Shown here: piece by piece, positions 37,876 through 48,710 of the stretch
Layout of the letters: the number at the start of each line of letters is the position of its first letter
How positions within the stretch are numbered: position 1 is the stretch's first letter
Assembly (NCBI RefSeq): GCF_020525925.1
Contig: NZ_CP084876.1
Coordinates: 4,464,001 to 4,528,000, forward strand
Source of the DNA: Klebsiella quasipneumoniae subsp. quasipneumoniae
GTDB lineage: Bacteria > Pseudomonadota > Gammaproteobacteria > Enterobacterales > Enterobacteriaceae
DNA: 64,000 nucleotides
Direction: 5' to 3'
Program-made: the position numbers and the translations under genes
The notes under the pieces: generated by a model
Databases searched by the model: none
Seen by the model: the letters and a program-made list of their open reading frames with translations, nothing else
Told to the model about the DNA's origin: nothing

Positions 37876-40800
37876 TTATTTGGTGATTTGCGCGTGCATT
37901 TCCTGAACCGAAATCACCTTGTCGGTGGCGTCAGCGTTCAGCGCCATCGCGGTGGCAAAGCCGCCGTTCAGGGTGGTGTCATAGTGCACTTTGTACTGCA
38001 GGGCGCTGCGGCGAATCAGCTTGGAGTCTTCAATCGCCTGACGACCTGCGGTGGTGTTGATGATGTAGGTGTATTCGCCATTCTTGATACGGTCCTGAAT
38101 GTGCGGACGACCTTCATGCACCTTGTTCACCAGACGCGGGTTGATGCCGGCTTCGCCCAGCACAATCGCGGTACCGTGGGTTGCATCCAGCTCGAAACCA
38201 AACTTCAGCAGCTTCGCCGCCAGGTCGACCACGCGCTCTTTGTCGCCTTCGCGGACGGAGAGCAGCGCGCGCCCCTGTTTCTTCATGGTCGAGTTACTGC
38301 CCAGCTGCGCCTTGGCGAACGCTTCGGCAAAGGTGCGGCCGACGCCCATCACTTCCCCGGTGGAGCGCATTTCTGGCCCTAACAGCGGGTCAACGCCCGG
38401 GAATTTGTTGAACGGCAGAACCACCTCTTTCACCGAGTAGTACGGCGGGATGATCTCTTTGGTCACGCCCTGCTGCGCCAGCGTCTTACCGGCCATCACG
38501 CGCGCCGCCACTTTCGCCAGCGGTACGCCGGTGGCTTTGGAGACGAACGGCACGGTACGCGCCGCACGCGGGTTGACTTCAATCAGATAGACTTCGTTAT
38601 CTTTCACCGCGAACTGGACGTTCATCAGACCGCGAACCTGCAGCTCGAAGGCCAGCTTCTGCACCTGCTCGCGCATCACATCCTGAATCTCTTTGCTCAG
38701 GGTGTAGGCTGGCAGGGAACAGGCGGAGTCGCCGGAGTGAACGCCTGCCTGCTCGATATGCTCCATGATGCCGCCAATCAGCACCATTTCACCATCGCAG
38801 ATAGCATCAACATCCACTTCAATCGCGTCGTCGAGGAAGCGGTCCAGCAGCACCGGCGCGTCGTTGGAGACGCTGACCGCAGTCTGGAAGTAGCGGCGCA
38901 GATCCTGCTCGTCATAGACGATCTCCATCGCCCGGCCGCCCAGCACGTAAGACGGACGCACCACCAGCGGGTAGCCAATCTCTTTCGCTTTCTCTACCGC
39001 CTGTTCAATGGCGGTGACGGTGGCGTTCGCCGGCTGCTTCAGCTTCAGACGGTCAACCGCGTGCTGGAAGCGCTCACGGTCTTCCGCACGGTCGATAGCG
39101 TCCGGGCTGGTACCGATAACCGGTACGCCTGCGGCTTCCAGCGCGCGCGCCAGCTTCAGCGGCGTCTGGCCGCCGTACTGCACGATAACGCCTTTTGGCT
39201 TCTCGATGCGCACGATTTCCAGCACGTCTTCCAGGGTGACCGGCTCGAAGTACAGACGGTCGGAAGTGTCGTAGTCAGTAGAGACGGTTTCCGGGTTACA
39301 GTTGACCATGATGGTCTCGTAACCGTCTTCGCGCAGCGCCAGCGAGGCGTGTACGCAGCAGTAGTCGAATTCGATACCCTGACCGATACGGTTCGGGCCG
39401 CCGCCGAGGACCATGATTTTATCGCGGTCAACGGACGGGTTGGACTCGCACTCTTCTTCATAAGTGGAGTACATATAGGCGGTATCGGTGGCGAATTCCG
39501 CGGCGCAGGTGTCCACGCGCTTGTAGACCGGGTGCAGATCATACTGGTCGCGCAGTTTGCGGATTTCCGCTTCCCGCACGCCCGCCAGCTTCGCCAGACG
39601 CGCATCGGCAAAGCCTTTACGCTTCAGGGTGCGCAGGAAGTCAGCGTCGAGGCCGTTGATGCCCACTTCCGCCACTTTCTCTTCCAGACGGACCAGCTCT
39701 TCAATCTGCACCAGGAACCAGCGGTCGATGTTGGTCAGGTTGAAGACGCCGTCAACCGAGAGGCCCGCGCGGAACGCGTCGGCGATGTACCAGATACGCT
39801 CAGCGCCGGCGTCTTTCAGTTCGCGGCGGATTTTAGTCAGCGCTTCCGGATCGTCGAGGCTCACTTTCGGGTCGAAGCCAGTGGCGCCCACTTCCAGACC
39901 GCGCAGCGCTTTCTGCAAGGACTCCTGCTGGGTACGGCCAATCGCCATCACTTCGCCGACGGACTTCATCTGGGTGGTCAGACGGTCGTTGGCGCCGGCG
40001 AATTTTTCGAAGTTAAAGCGTGGGATTTTCGTGACCACGTAGTCGATGGACGGCTCGAAGGAAGCCGGGGTACGGCCGCCGGTGATGTCGTTCATCAGCT
40101 CGTCGAGGGTGTAACCTACCGCCAGCTTGGCGGCCACTTTAGCAATCGGGAAGCCGGTGGCTTTGGAGGCCAGCGCCGAGGAGCGGGAAACGCGCGGGTT
40201 CATTTCGATAACGATCAGGCGACCGTTTTTCGGGTTGACCGCGAACTGAACGTTAGAGCCGCCGGTTTCGACGCCGATTTCACGCAGCACCGCCATCGAG
40301 GCGTTACGCATGATTTGGTACTCTTTGTCGGTCAGGGTCTGCGCCGGCGCAACGGTGATGGAGTCACCGGTGTGGATCCCCATGGCGTCGAAGTTTTCGA
40401 TAGAGCAGACGATGATGCAGTTGTCGTTCTTATCGCGCACCACTTCCATCTCATACTCTTTCCAGCCGATCAGCGATTCATCAATCAGCAGCTCGTTGGT
40501 GGGAGAGAGATCCAGGCCGCGGGTACAAATCTCTTCGAACTCTTCGCGGTTATAGGCGATGCCGCCGCCGGTGCCACCCATGGTGAACGACGGACGGATG
40601 ATGCACGGATAGCCGACGTCAGCCGCTACCGCCAGCGCCTCTTCCATCGTGTGGGCGATACCGGAACGCGCGGTGTCGAGACCGATTTTTTTCATCGCGA
40701 TATCGAAACGGCGACGGTCTTCGGCCTTGTCAATCGCATCGGCGGTGGCGCCAATCATGGTCACGCCGAATTCAGCCAGCACCCCCTGACGCTCCAGCTC

Positions 40801-41100
40801 CAGCGCGCAGTTCAGCGCCGTCTGGCCGCCCATGGTCGGCAGCACCGCGTCCGGGCGCTCTTTTTCGATGATTTTGCGCACCACTTCCCAGTGAATCGGC
40901 TCGATGTAGGTGGCATCGGCCATTTCCGGGTCGGTCATGATGGTCGCCGGGTTAGAGTTCACCAGGATAACGCGGTAGCCCTCTTCGCGCAGGGCTTTAC
41001 AGGCCTGGGCGCCGGAGTAGTCAAACTCGCACGCCTGACCGATAACAATCGGGCCCGCGCCCAGAATCAGGATACTTTTTATGTCTGTACGTTTTGGCAT
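37876..41100 (-). CDS. carB: Carbamoyl-phosphate synthase large subunit CarB
   Basis: A 1074-residue protein (E. coli CarB, 1073) that makes carbamoyl phosphate from bicarbonate, ammonia and 2 ATP. Its two homologous halves each have an ATP-grasp domain (N half with [20 protein letters not shown] half with [19 protein letters not shown]). An oligomerisation domain lies between them, and a C-terminal MGS-like allosteric domain binds UMP, IMP and ornithine. It feeds both arginine and pyrimidine synthesis. It lies 17 bp after carA. An unusually long antisense open frame covers it and is rejected. Confidence 0.98.
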   Translation of the reverse strand: MPKRTDIKSILILGAGPIVIGQACEFDYSGAQACKALREEGYRVILVNSNPATIMTDPEMADATYIEPIHWEVVRKIIEKERPDAVLPTMGGQTALNCALELERQGVLAEFGVTMIGATADAIDKAEDRRRFDIAMKKIGLDTARSGIAHTMEEALAVAADVGYPCIIRPSFTMGGTGGGIAYNREEFEEICTRGLDLSPTNELLIDESLIGWKEYEMEVVRDKNDNCIIVCSIENFDAMGIHTGDSITVAPAQTLTDKEYQIMRNASMAVLREIGVETGGSNVQFAVNPKNGRLIVIEMNPRVSRSSALASKATGFPIAKVAAKLAVGYTLDELMNDITGGRTPASFEPSIDYVVTKIPRFNFEKFAGANDRLTTQMKSVGEVMAIGRTQQESLQKALRGLEVGATGFDPKVSLDDPEALTKIRRELKDAGAERIWYIADAFRAGLSVDGVFNLTNIDRWFLVQIEELVRLEEKVAEVGINGLDADFLRTLKRKGFADARLAKLAGVREAEIRKLRDQYDLHPVYKRVDTCAAEFATDTAYMYSTYEEECESNPSVDRDKIMVLGGGPNRIGQGIEFDYCCVHASLALREDGYETIMVNCNPETVSTDYDTSDRLYFEPVTLEDVLEIVRIEKPKGVIVQYGGQTPLKLARALEAAGVPVIGTSPDAIDRAEDRERFQHAVDRLKLKQPANATVTAIEQAVEKAKEIGYPLVVRPSYVLGGRAMEIVYDEQDLRRYFQTAVSVSNDAPVLLDRFLDDAIEVDVDAICDGEMVLIGGIMEHIEQAGVHSGDSACSLPAYTLSKEIQDVMREQVQKLAFELQVRGLMNVQFAVKDNEVYLIEVNPRAARTVPFVSKATGVPLAKVAARVMAGKTLAQQGVTKEIIPPYYSVKEVVLPFNKFPGVDPLLGPEMRSTGEVMGVGRTFAEAFAKAQLGSNSTMKKQGRALLSVREGDKERVVDLAAKLLKFGFELDATHGTAIVLGEAGINPRLVNKVHEGRPHIQDRIKNGEYTYIINTTAGRQAIEDSKLIRRSALQYKVHYDTTLNGGFATAMALNADATDKVISVQEMHAQITK

Positions 41101-41117
41101 GGCTCTTTTACTCCTGA

Positions 41118-42266
41118 TTATTTCGCGGACTGACGGTATTGCTCAATTAACTCGATAAAGTGGTCGAACAGCGGCGCGGCATCGTGCGGCCCCGGGCTCG
41201 CTTCAGGGTGGCCCTGGAAGCTGAACGCCGGCTTGTCGGTGCGATGGATCCCCTGCAGGGTGCCGTCGAACAGCGACTTGTGGGTCACGCGCAGGTTGGC
41301 CGGCAGCGTCGCCTCATCCACGGCGAAACCGTGGTTCTGGGCGGTGATCATCACCACGTTATTATCAATATCTTTCACCGGGTGGTTGCCGCCGTGGTGG
41401 CCGAACTTCATTTTAATGGTCTTGGCGCCGCTCGCCAGCGCCAGCAGCTGATGGCCGAGGCAGATGCCGAACACCGGAATATCGGTCTCCAGGAATTTTT
41501 CAATCGCGTCGATAGCGTAATCACACGGCGCCGGGTCGCCAGGACCGTTGGAGAGGAAAATGCCGTCCGGATTGAGCGCCAGCACATCCGCCGCCGAAGT
41601 CTTCGCCGGCACCACCGTCAGGCGGCAGCCGCGGTCAACCAGCATGCGCAGGATGTTGCGTTTCGCGCCGAAGTCATACGCGACGACGTGGAACGGCAGC
41701 TCGCTTTCCGCTTTCGCTTCCGGCAGGTCGCCCGCCAGGGTCCAGCTGCCTTGCGTCCAGCTGTAGGTTTCTGCGGTGGTCACTTCTTTCGCCAGGTCCA
41801 TGCCGTTCAGGCCAGGGAACGCTTTCGCTTTTTCCAGCGCCAGCTGGGCATCCGGACTGTCGCCCGCGATGATGCAGCCGTTCTGCGCCCCTTTCTCACG
41901 CAGCAGACGCGTCAGCTTGCGGGTATCGATATCGGCAATCGCCACAATGTTATGGCGCTTCAGATAGGAAGAGAGGTCTTCGGTACTGCGGAAGTTGCTG
42001 GCAATCAGCGGCAGGTCGCGAATAACCAGACCCTGAGCATGTACCTGAGAAGATTCTTCATCGGCGGCGTTGGTGCCGACATTACCAATATGAGGATAAG
42101 TAAGAGTGACGATTTGGCGGGAATAGGAAGGATCAGTGAGGATTTCTTGATAACCGGTCATTGAAGTATTGAAAACGACTTCCCCAACCGCCGTGCCGGT
42201 TGCCCCGATGGCCCGACCGTGAAACTGGGTTCCGTCTTCCAGAACCAATAGCGCTGACTTAATCAA
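41118..42266 (-). CDS. carA: Carbamoyl-phosphate synthase small subunit CarA
   Basis: A 382-residue class I glutamine amidotransferase subunit, same length as E. coli CarA; it releases ammonia from glutamine for CarB. The nucleophile Cys lies in [15 protein letters not shown], and the catalytic His and Glu lie in [14 protein letters not shown]. The start is TTG at 42266 ([17 protein letters not shown]), as in E. coli, preceded by GGAGG; an upstream in-frame ATG at 42293 lies within the operator region. It forms an operon with carB. Confidence 0.97.
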   Translation of the reverse strand: MIKSALLVLEDGTQFHGRAIGATGTAVGEVVFNTSMTGYQEILTDPSYSRQIVTLTYPHIGNVGTNAADEESSQVHAQGLVIRDLPLIASNFRSTEDLSSYLKRHNIVAIADIDTRKLTRLLREKGAQNGCIIAGDSPDAQLALEKAKAFPGLNGMDLAKEVTTAETYSWTQGSWTLAGDLPEAKAESELPFHVVAYDFGAKRNILRMLVDRGCRLTVVPAKTSAADVLALNPDGIFLSNGPGDPAPCDYAIDAIEKFLETDIPVFGICLGHQLLALASGAKTIKMKFGHHGGNHPVKDIDNNVVMITAQNHGFAVDEATLPANLRVTHKSLFDGTLQGIHRTDKPAFSFQGHPEASPGPHDAAPLFDHFIELIEQYRQSAK

Positions 42267-42275
42267 AACATCCTC

Positions 42276-42314
42276 CAGAGAATATCCACTCACTTTATTT
42301 GCATATTAATTCAT
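42276..42314 (-). promoter_or_regulatory. ArgR boxes / proximal carAB promoter
   Basis: On the reverse strand ATGAATTAATATGCAAAT and GTGAGTGGATATTCTCTG are two 18-bp ARG-box-like sites separated by 3 bp. They are nearly identical to the E. coli carAB P2 operator. They end 9 bp before the TTG start. The rest of the 457-bp gap up to dapB (42315–42640) is AT-rich and should contain the distal pyrimidine/purine-controlled promoter P1, which I could not place confidently. Confidence 0.7.
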
Positions 42315-42640
42315 AAACACGATCTGAATCAATGCAAATCTGTTGCCCGCAGATTTTTGGCAAACGGCGGCATTCTGGAGAGATGTCGGATAAAAGTCAA
42401 CTTAAAGCGGAGATTTTTAATGTCATTTTACGCCACTGGCGCATAACACGTGATTTTTACGCCAAAAAGATCAACAAACCTGGCTGAGAAAACGCTTGCG
42501 GACGGCGAAGAGTGTAAAACCTGGCGCTGAACGGCAAAAAAGTGGACCAAATGGTCAAAATTTACATTTCGTTCACTAAAAAACCGAACAACATCCAAAC
42601 TTATAGCCTTCTCAGATGAACAACAAACAAAAATAGCTAA

Positions 42641-42670
42641 AAATAAAAAAGGGCAACAAAATATTGCCCC
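42641..42670 (-). terminator. dapB terminator
   Basis: On the reverse strand GGGGCAA and TTGCCC form a stem around ATATTTTG followed by TTTTTTATTTT, about 55 bp after the dapB stop. Confidence 0.9.
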
Positions 42671-42723
42671 TTGCATCAATAACTTATTGATAGCAATAAC
42701 CACATCACGATGGGTAATAATCG

Positions 42724-43560
<837 letters not shown>

Positions 43561-43771
43561 TTAACATTACGTAAATTGTTTTCAGAGTAACCAGCCCGTC
43601 AGCGGGCCGCTACTCAAAAACGCCGATAATTAGAAATTTATGACAAACGGCGGACGATATCAGTAAAAACTATATGATTGTGCCGCAATTCCTCGTTTAC
43701 GCAGTGAGAACCAGGATGCGAATGATGATGCCCCGCCCGCACGGTGCGGGCGAGGGCGATGTTGCAGAGGG

Positions 43772-44680
43772 TTACAGCGGGAAAAGCGCGCCGGCGGGAA
43801 ACGCGGATAAAAACCAGGTCACCGCCAGCAGATCGGCGCTACCGCCGGGGCTAAGATGGCGGGCAATCAGATCGTCATCAAACTGGCGCAACGCCTCCAG
43901 CCCACCGTCAGCCAGCACGCCGCCCTGCCACAGCAGCCGCTGCGCCTCCTGCTGGACATAGTTCAATCCGGCCAGCCCACCGCGTGACACCAGATTGGTG
44001 TCATCATTCCATGCCATCAGATGCAGCAGGGTTTGCAGTAGCGCCAGATTGCTGTCGCCGGTCTCCTCCATCATGCGGTTAAAGACCGGTAATGCCTGGG
44101 TGCGCACAGTCAGGAATCCGCTCTCCGCCTCGCCGCGGGCGCCGGAGAAGCCGTAACGCAGAAAATGCATCTCGCCTTTGCTCAGCCGTTCCCCACTGGC
44201 GGAGGACAATTCCTGCATAACCATGCCGCGACAGAAGCGCGCCACCTGGTCGCAAAGCCGGTGCTGCTCTATCGGCTCGCCTTTCGAGACCAGCCTGCCC
44301 GCTGCCGCGCTGAGCAGGCCAAAAGCGAAGATCGCCCCACGATGGGTATTCACTCCGCCGGTGGCCTCCAGCATATCGTTCTCGCAGGCCATTCCCACCG
44401 GACGCAGCATCATCAACACCTGCTCCGGCGCGACCGCCGCGGTATCGTGGCCCATGATAAAAAACTTCTCCATCCACGGCGCCACCACCGCGGTACTGGC
44501 CTCAAACGAGGCCAGATCCATATCCCGGTGCGCGCCAGCGTTACGAATATCCACCAGCCCGGGCTTAGGGGTCAGGCGAACTTCGGTCAACAGCGCGCGC
44601 TCTACCGCGCTGACCACCTCTTCGGCGCTCAGTGGTTTTCCGCGTAGCACACGCGGAGGTTGAATTAACACGTCGCTCAT
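43772..44680 (-). CDS. citG: Triphosphoribosyl-dephospho-CoA synthase CitG
   Basis: A 302-residue protein of the CitG/MdcB family. It joins ATP and dephospho-CoA to make the citrate lyase prosthetic-group precursor. Motifs TPKPGLVDIRNAGAHRDMD, GVNTHRGAIFAFGLL and WNDDTNLVSRGG are typical. It is the last gene of citCDEFG, 18 bp after citF, with GAGGGGAAAGG before its ATG. In this genome the partner transferase CitX is not in this operon but at 21459–21998. Confidence 0.95.
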   Translation of the reverse strand: MSDVLIQPPRVLRGKPLSAEEVVSAVERALLTEVRLTPKPGLVDIRNAGAHRDMDLASFEASTAVVAPWMEKFFIMGHDTAAVAPEQVLMMLRPVGMACENDMLEATGGVNTHRGAIFAFGLLSAAAGRLVSKGEPIEQHRLCDQVARFCRGMVMQELSSASGERLSKGEMHFLRYGFSGARGEAESGFLTVRTQALPVFNRMMEETGDSNLALLQTLLHLMAWNDDTNLVSRGGLAGLNYVQQEAQRLLWQGGVLADGGLEALRQFDDDLIARHLSPGGSADLLAVTWFLSAFPAGALFPL

Positions 44681-44698
44681 AGCCTTTCCCCTCTGCGC

Positions 44699-46225
44699 TT
44701 AGTCGCTGTTTTTCACCTGATGGATCACATCGATGACCGAACCGTCGCGATAGCGGACTACCGCCACCACCCGATCGGTAAATTCGATCGCTTTCGGTTT
44801 GCCCGTCAGCAACTCCGCGCGCTGCTGCAGTTCCTCTATGGTCATCAGCGCAATACCGGCGTTGCGTAAATTGTCGATCAGGTCCTGGCGCGCCGGGTTT
44901 ACCGCAATGCCATGGTCGGTGACCAGCACATCCACGCTGGCTCCCGGCGTCACGCGGGTCAGCACCTTTTCCACGACGCAGGGAATGCGGCCGCGAACTA
45001 ACGGCGCGGTAATGATGGTCAAATCCGCGCCGGCGGCGGTATCGCTATGGCCGCCTGACGCGCCGCGCAGCACGCCATTGGAGCCGGTCATCACGTTGAC
45101 GTTAAAGTCGGTGTCAATTTCCAGCGCGCTGAGCATTACCACGTTTAAGCGCTCGCAGGAGGCCCCTTTGGAACCCGGGCTGGCATACTGATTGGTAGAG
45201 ATTTCGACGTGGTTCGGGTTCTGCGCCAGCGAGCGCGCCGCATCGCCATCGAACGACTGGGTGTCGAGCAGCGTTTTAATCAGCCCTTTCTCATGCAGAT
45301 CGACCATCGTCCCGGTGATGCCGCCAAGGCCGAAGCTGGCGGTGATACCGTTGCGGCGCATTTTGTCTTCCAGGAAGCGGCTCACCGCCAGCGAGGCGCC
45401 GCCGGTACCGGTCTGCAGCGAGAACCCCTCTTTAAAGTAACCGGAGTGTTCGACCACTTTCGCCGCCTGGCGGGCGATCAGCAGCTCGCGCGGATTGCTG
45501 GTCAGACGAATGGCGCCAGCGGTGATTTTTTCCGGATCGCCTACTTCGTCCACCTGAACGATCAGATCCACCTGATCCTGGGCGATACTGGCCGGGTAGT
45601 TAGGGTAGTCCACCCACTCTTCGGTCAACAGCACGACGCATTTGGCATGTTCCGCATCAACGCGCGCGTAGCCCAGCGAGCCGCAGCGCGACTTACCGCT
45701 AAAGCCGTTGGCATTGCCAAACTCATCGCAGCAGGGAACGCCGAGGAACGCCACGTCAATGGACAACTCACCGCTTTGGATCAGCTGTACGCGACCACCG
45801 TGAGAGTGGATCTGCACCGGATTTTCCATCAGCCCGGCGGAGATCTCCTCGCCGAGCTTCCCGCGCAGGCCGGAGGTGTAGATCTGGCGGATCACGCCGT
45901 TTTTAATATGCTCGATCAGCGGCCAGTGAGCGTCGATAAGCGAACTGGACGCCAGGGTCAGATCGCGAAAGCCCATCTCCGCCAGCTTCGCCACCACCAT
46001 ATTGACCACTTTGTCACCGCCGCGAAACGCGTGGTGGAACGAGATGGTCATGCCGTTTCGCAGGCCGGAACGACGGATTGCCGTTTCCAGCGAGTCGCAG
46101 ATTTTACGCCGCCGCTTTTCCGTCTCACTGGCCAGCCATGGGCTTTTCGCCGTCACGCCGCTGTAAGGGGTCAATCCTTCCGGCATCACATACTGCTGAT
46201 TAAGCATTGCTACTGTCTCTTTCAT
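44699..46225 (-). CDS. citF: Citrate lyase alpha subunit CitF (citrate:acetyl-ACP transferase)
   Basis: A 508-residue CoA-transferase-like subunit. It exchanges the acetyl group on CitD for citrate to give citryl-ACP, which CitE then cleaves. Family segments include TISFHHAFRGGDKVVNMV, SHGGRVQLIQSGELSIDVAF and FGLGGITGTMVDLHEKG. The start MKETVAMLNQQYVMPEGL at 46225 fits the K. pneumoniae protein; a longer in-frame extension overlaps citE and is rejected. It is 10 bp after citE. Confidence 0.96.
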   Translation of the reverse strand: MKETVAMLNQQYVMPEGLTPYSGVTAKSPWLASETEKRRRKICDSLETAIRRSGLRNGMTISFHHAFRGGDKVVNMVVAKLAEMGFRDLTLASSSLIDAHWPLIEHIKNGVIRQIYTSGLRGKLGEEISAGLMENPVQIHSHGGRVQLIQSGELSIDVAFLGVPCCDEFGNANGFSGKSRCGSLGYARVDAEHAKCVVLLTEEWVDYPNYPASIAQDQVDLIVQVDEVGDPEKITAGAIRLTSNPRELLIARQAAKVVEHSGYFKEGFSLQTGTGGASLAVSRFLEDKMRRNGITASFGLGGITGTMVDLHEKGLIKTLLDTQSFDGDAARSLAQNPNHVEISTNQYASPGSKGASCERLNVVMLSALEIDTDFNVNVMTGSNGVLRGASGGHSDTAAGADLTIITAPLVRGRIPCVVEKVLTRVTPGASVDVLVTDHGIAVNPARQDLIDNLRNAGIALMTIEELQQRAELLTGKPKAIEFTDRVVAVVRYRDGSVIDVIHQVKNSD

Positions 46226-46235
46226 CTTATTCCCC

Positions 46236-47105
46236 TTAATCACGAATACCGGAAGCTGAAAGCGCCACCACTTTGCGCGCGTGGTCGATAATCGGTCCAT
46301 CGATCATCTTGCCGTTCAGCGACACCACGCCCAGACCGCGCGACTCTGCCTCTTCCGCCGCGGCAATCACCTCCAGCGCATGGTCGACCTCTTTTCGCGT
46401 CGGGGCATAGACCTGGTGCAGCAGTTCGATCTGGCGCGGGTTGACCAGTGATTTCCCGTTGAAGCCGAGGTTCTTCGCCAGATTCGCTTCCGCGAGGAAG
46501 CCCTCTTCATTATTAATATCCGACCACACGACGTCATAGGCGGCGATGCCGGCGACCCGCGCAGCATGCAGCACGGCGCAGCGGGCATAGAACAGCTCAA
46601 TGCCGTCGCCGCGGGAGGTGCCCATATCCATAACGTAGTCGAAGGCCGCCAGCGCGATGGCCGACAGACGCGGGCTGGCGCGGGCGATCTCGACCGCGTT
46701 TACCACCCCCAGCGCCGACTCGATGGCCGCCATAAGCCTGGTGCTACCCACTCCCCGGCCGCACTCGCGTTCAATCCGCTCAACGTGGGCTTCCAGTTCA
46801 TGAATATCTTCTTTGCTGTCGGTTTTCGGCAGACGTACCATGTCCACACCCGCACGTACCACCGCTTCCAGATCGGCCAGACCAAACGGCGTATTTAGCG
46901 GGTTAATGCGCACCACGGTTTCGATATCCTGATACAGCGGATGCTGCAGCGCCTGATACACCAGCAGGCGAGCGGTATCTTTCTCGCGCAGCGAAACGGC
47001 ATCTTCAAGGTCGAACATCACCGCATCGGCGCCGTAAACGAATGAAGTACTTAACATGGCGGCATTGGCGCCGGGGATAAACAGCATACTGCGACGTGGT
47101 TTCAT
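46236..47105 (-). CDS. citE: Citrate lyase beta subunit CitE (citryl-ACP lyase)
   Basis: A 289-residue HpcH/HpaI-type lyase, the length known for K. pneumoniae CitE. It splits citryl-ACP into oxaloacetate and acetyl-ACP using Mg2+. [20 protein letters not shown] is the conserved N-terminus; [17 protein letters not shown] and [16 protein letters not shown] carry the metal-binding acidic residues. The ATG at 47105 overlaps the citD stop by 4 nt; an ATG four codons upstream is also possible. Confidence 0.96.
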   Translation of the reverse strand: MKPRRSMLFIPGANAAMLSTSFVYGADAVMFDLEDAVSLREKDTARLLVYQALQHPLYQDIETVVRINPLNTPFGLADLEAVVRAGVDMVRLPKTDSKEDIHELEAHVERIERECGRGVGSTRLMAAIESALGVVNAVEIARASPRLSAIALAAFDYVMDMGTSRGDGIELFYARCAVLHAARVAGIAAYDVVWSDINNEEGFLAEANLAKNLGFNGKSLVNPRQIELLHQVYAPTRKEVDHALEVIAAAEEAESRGLGVVSLNGKMIDGPIIDHARKVVALSASGIRD

Positions 47106-47395
47106 AGCTGGCTCCATTGCAATTGAGACTGTTGCGCCGCGCGCAGGGCCGCAGCCTGAACCCGGGCGCGCAGAACGCACTCCAGCGCCCCTTTATCATC
47201 CACCACCACGTTGGCCTGGCTAACGCCGAGCTGCGTCAGGGTTTCTCTGACCACCTGCTCAATCGCATCGCCAAACTGCTGCTTCACAATGCTGTCGATC
47301 TCCAGTTGAATGCCCGGCTGCGTCGCCGGCCCAATCCTGACCATCACATCGCTGGACTCCAGCGTGCCGGCCAGGGCGTCAATCTTCATTTCCAT
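47102..47395 (-). CDS. citD: Citrate lyase acyl carrier protein CitD (gamma subunit)
   Basis: A 97-residue carrier protein. The prosthetic-group attachment serine is expected near the N-terminus, in the [15 protein letters not shown] segment (residues 10–24). CitD carries the acetyl/citryl thioester between CitF and CitE. It is modified by CitG and CitX and acetylated by CitC. It is encoded between citC (30-bp gap) and citE (4-nt overlap). Length and sequence fit the K. pneumoniae family member. Confidence 0.95.
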   Translation of the reverse strand: MEMKIDALAGTLESSDVMVRIGPATQPGIQLEIDSIVKQQFGDAIEQVVRETLTQLGVSQANVVVDDKGALECVLRARVQAAALRAAQQSQLQWSQL

Positions 47396-47425
47396 AGAGG
47401 CAAATCCTTTGTTATGGCGTAAAAA

Positions 47426-48454
47426 TCAGGCGGTTTGATGTTCGCTTTCCGCCAGTTGCATCAGAAAAGAGAGGGTTCCCGGCGGCACCAGCGCCGCCAC
47501 CGCCTGCCAGTTGCGCTGCCGGTACAGTTCGCGCACCCTGGAAGCCGATATCGGCCCGCCGTTTTTTTCGATCCGCGCCAGCTCAACCACTTCAACAGGC
47601 GGCGCGTCGCCTGGCGCTGCCAGCAACGCTTTCATACGCTGGTTATAATGGCGGGTCAGCGAACACAGCGGCTCAGTGCCGACAAAACGATGGGTTATCT
47701 TCAGCGCCGGGGCTAAATGTTCGCGGAACAGCTGGAGATCGATCTGGTTGTGGCAGTCATCCACCACCCCCTGTTCTTTGAGGAAGTAGCCGGGGAAGGT
47801 GGCCCGCGAGATGAGGTATGCCGAACCGGGATGCAGCGTTACCTTGTCGATGCCGGCAATCCCTTTTTCGATTAGCGTGTAGCGATCCTGATATGTGAAA
47901 CGGGAGGCATCCTCTTTCACCACAAACAGGTGTAGCCAGTCGCACTGACGGGCCGCCTGCTCCACCAACCAGCGGTGGCCGAGCGTGAACGGGTTGGCGT
48001 TCATCACGATAGCGCCGATTTTGCGTCCCGGCTGACGGTACATCGCCAGCTGGCGGCAGTAGCGGGTCAGCCGTTCGCGGCTATTTTCCAGTAACACGGC
48101 GAGATCGCCGGCCTGCGCGATTGGCCAGAATCCGGCGCCGGCAAAGAGCGCGGCGTTACAGGGCTTAGTGAATAAAAACAGTTCACTGCGCCCCAGCTCG
48201 TAGGCCAGGGTGAGTAATTCTGTCAGTAGCTTAAGGCTCAGCCCCTCCCCCTGCAGCGAGGGGTCGATAGCGATGCACTTCAGGACGTTGCCGGCGATGG
48301 CGCCGCAGCCGACCAGCCGCTGCTGATACTCGGCGACAATGGCCATTTCGCAATCAGCCTCTAATGAGAGCTGATGCTGACGGAGAAAGAGGTCAATCGC
48401 CTCTCGCCGCGATTTATCCTTCCGTAGCAGAACGCGTTTTAATATCAGAGTCAT
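47426..48454 (-). CDS. citC: Citrate lyase ligase CitC
   Basis: A 342-residue enzyme that acetylates the thiol prosthetic group of CitD with acetate and ATP to activate citrate lyase. An N-terminal GNAT-like domain (about residues 1–130, KCIAIDPSLQGEGLSLKLL) is followed by a nucleotidyltransferase domain with the motif NANPFTLGHRWLVEQA and ISASRVRELY near the end. First gene of citCDEFG, divergent from citS. Confidence 0.95.
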   Translation of the reverse strand: MTLILKRVLLRKDKSRREAIDLFLRQHQLSLEADCEMAIVAEYQQRLVGCGAIAGNVLKCIAIDPSLQGEGLSLKLLTELLTLAYELGRSELFLFTKPCNAALFAGAGFWPIAQAGDLAVLLENSRERLTRYCRQLAMYRQPGRKIGAIVMNANPFTLGHRWLVEQAARQCDWLHLFVVKEDASRFTYQDRYTLIEKGIAGIDKVTLHPGSAYLISRATFPGYFLKEQGVVDDCHNQIDLQLFREHLAPALKITHRFVGTEPLCSLTRHYNQRMKALLAAPGDAPPVEVVELARIEKNGGPISASRVRELYRQRNWQAVAALVPPGTLSFLMQLAESEHQTA

Positions 48455-48710
48455 TTTTTAGCGCTTCGTTATTCCAAAACGACCTGTATTTCGCCAGCGT
48501 TCGGCTATCGATTCTTGTATTTAAATCACAATTTTTCCCGTCGCTTAATTGGCTTTATGGTTTTTATGTTGTTAATTCATTCAGCATAATAAAAATAATT
48601 AAATTAATTAAAAACACGAGTATTCAGTGAAGGTTATCACACCTTAACACTGAGTCTATTTATTACTATGCGCCGGTCTTATTACTTCATTGATAAACAG
48701 GATAACGTTT
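48455..48710. promoter_or_regulatory. citC–citS divergent control region
   Basis: This 256-bp AT-rich gap drives citCDEFG leftward and citS–oadGAB–citAB rightward. CTTTATGGTTTTTATGTTGTT (48553–48573) repeats the motif found upstream of citW and citY and is a candidate CitB site. TTGTATTTAAATCACAA (48515–48531) holds one good CRP half-site (TCACA) in a 17-bp imperfect palindrome. In K. pneumoniae CitB-P and CRP are both known to act on this region; the exact sites here are inferred. Confidence 0.7.

Noticed and set aside
38737..41133. 798-codon open frame on the + strand antisense to carB
   Set aside because: It lies wholly over carB, whose protein is unmistakable. The predicted product is low-complexity, His/Arg/Val/Phe-rich and shows no domain; long antisense frames are common opposite GC-rich, codon-biased genes.
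42428..42703. 91-codon reverse-strand frame in the carA–dapB gap
   Set aside because: It crosses the dapB terminator and an AT-rich regulatory region, lacks a ribosome site and resembles no known protein.
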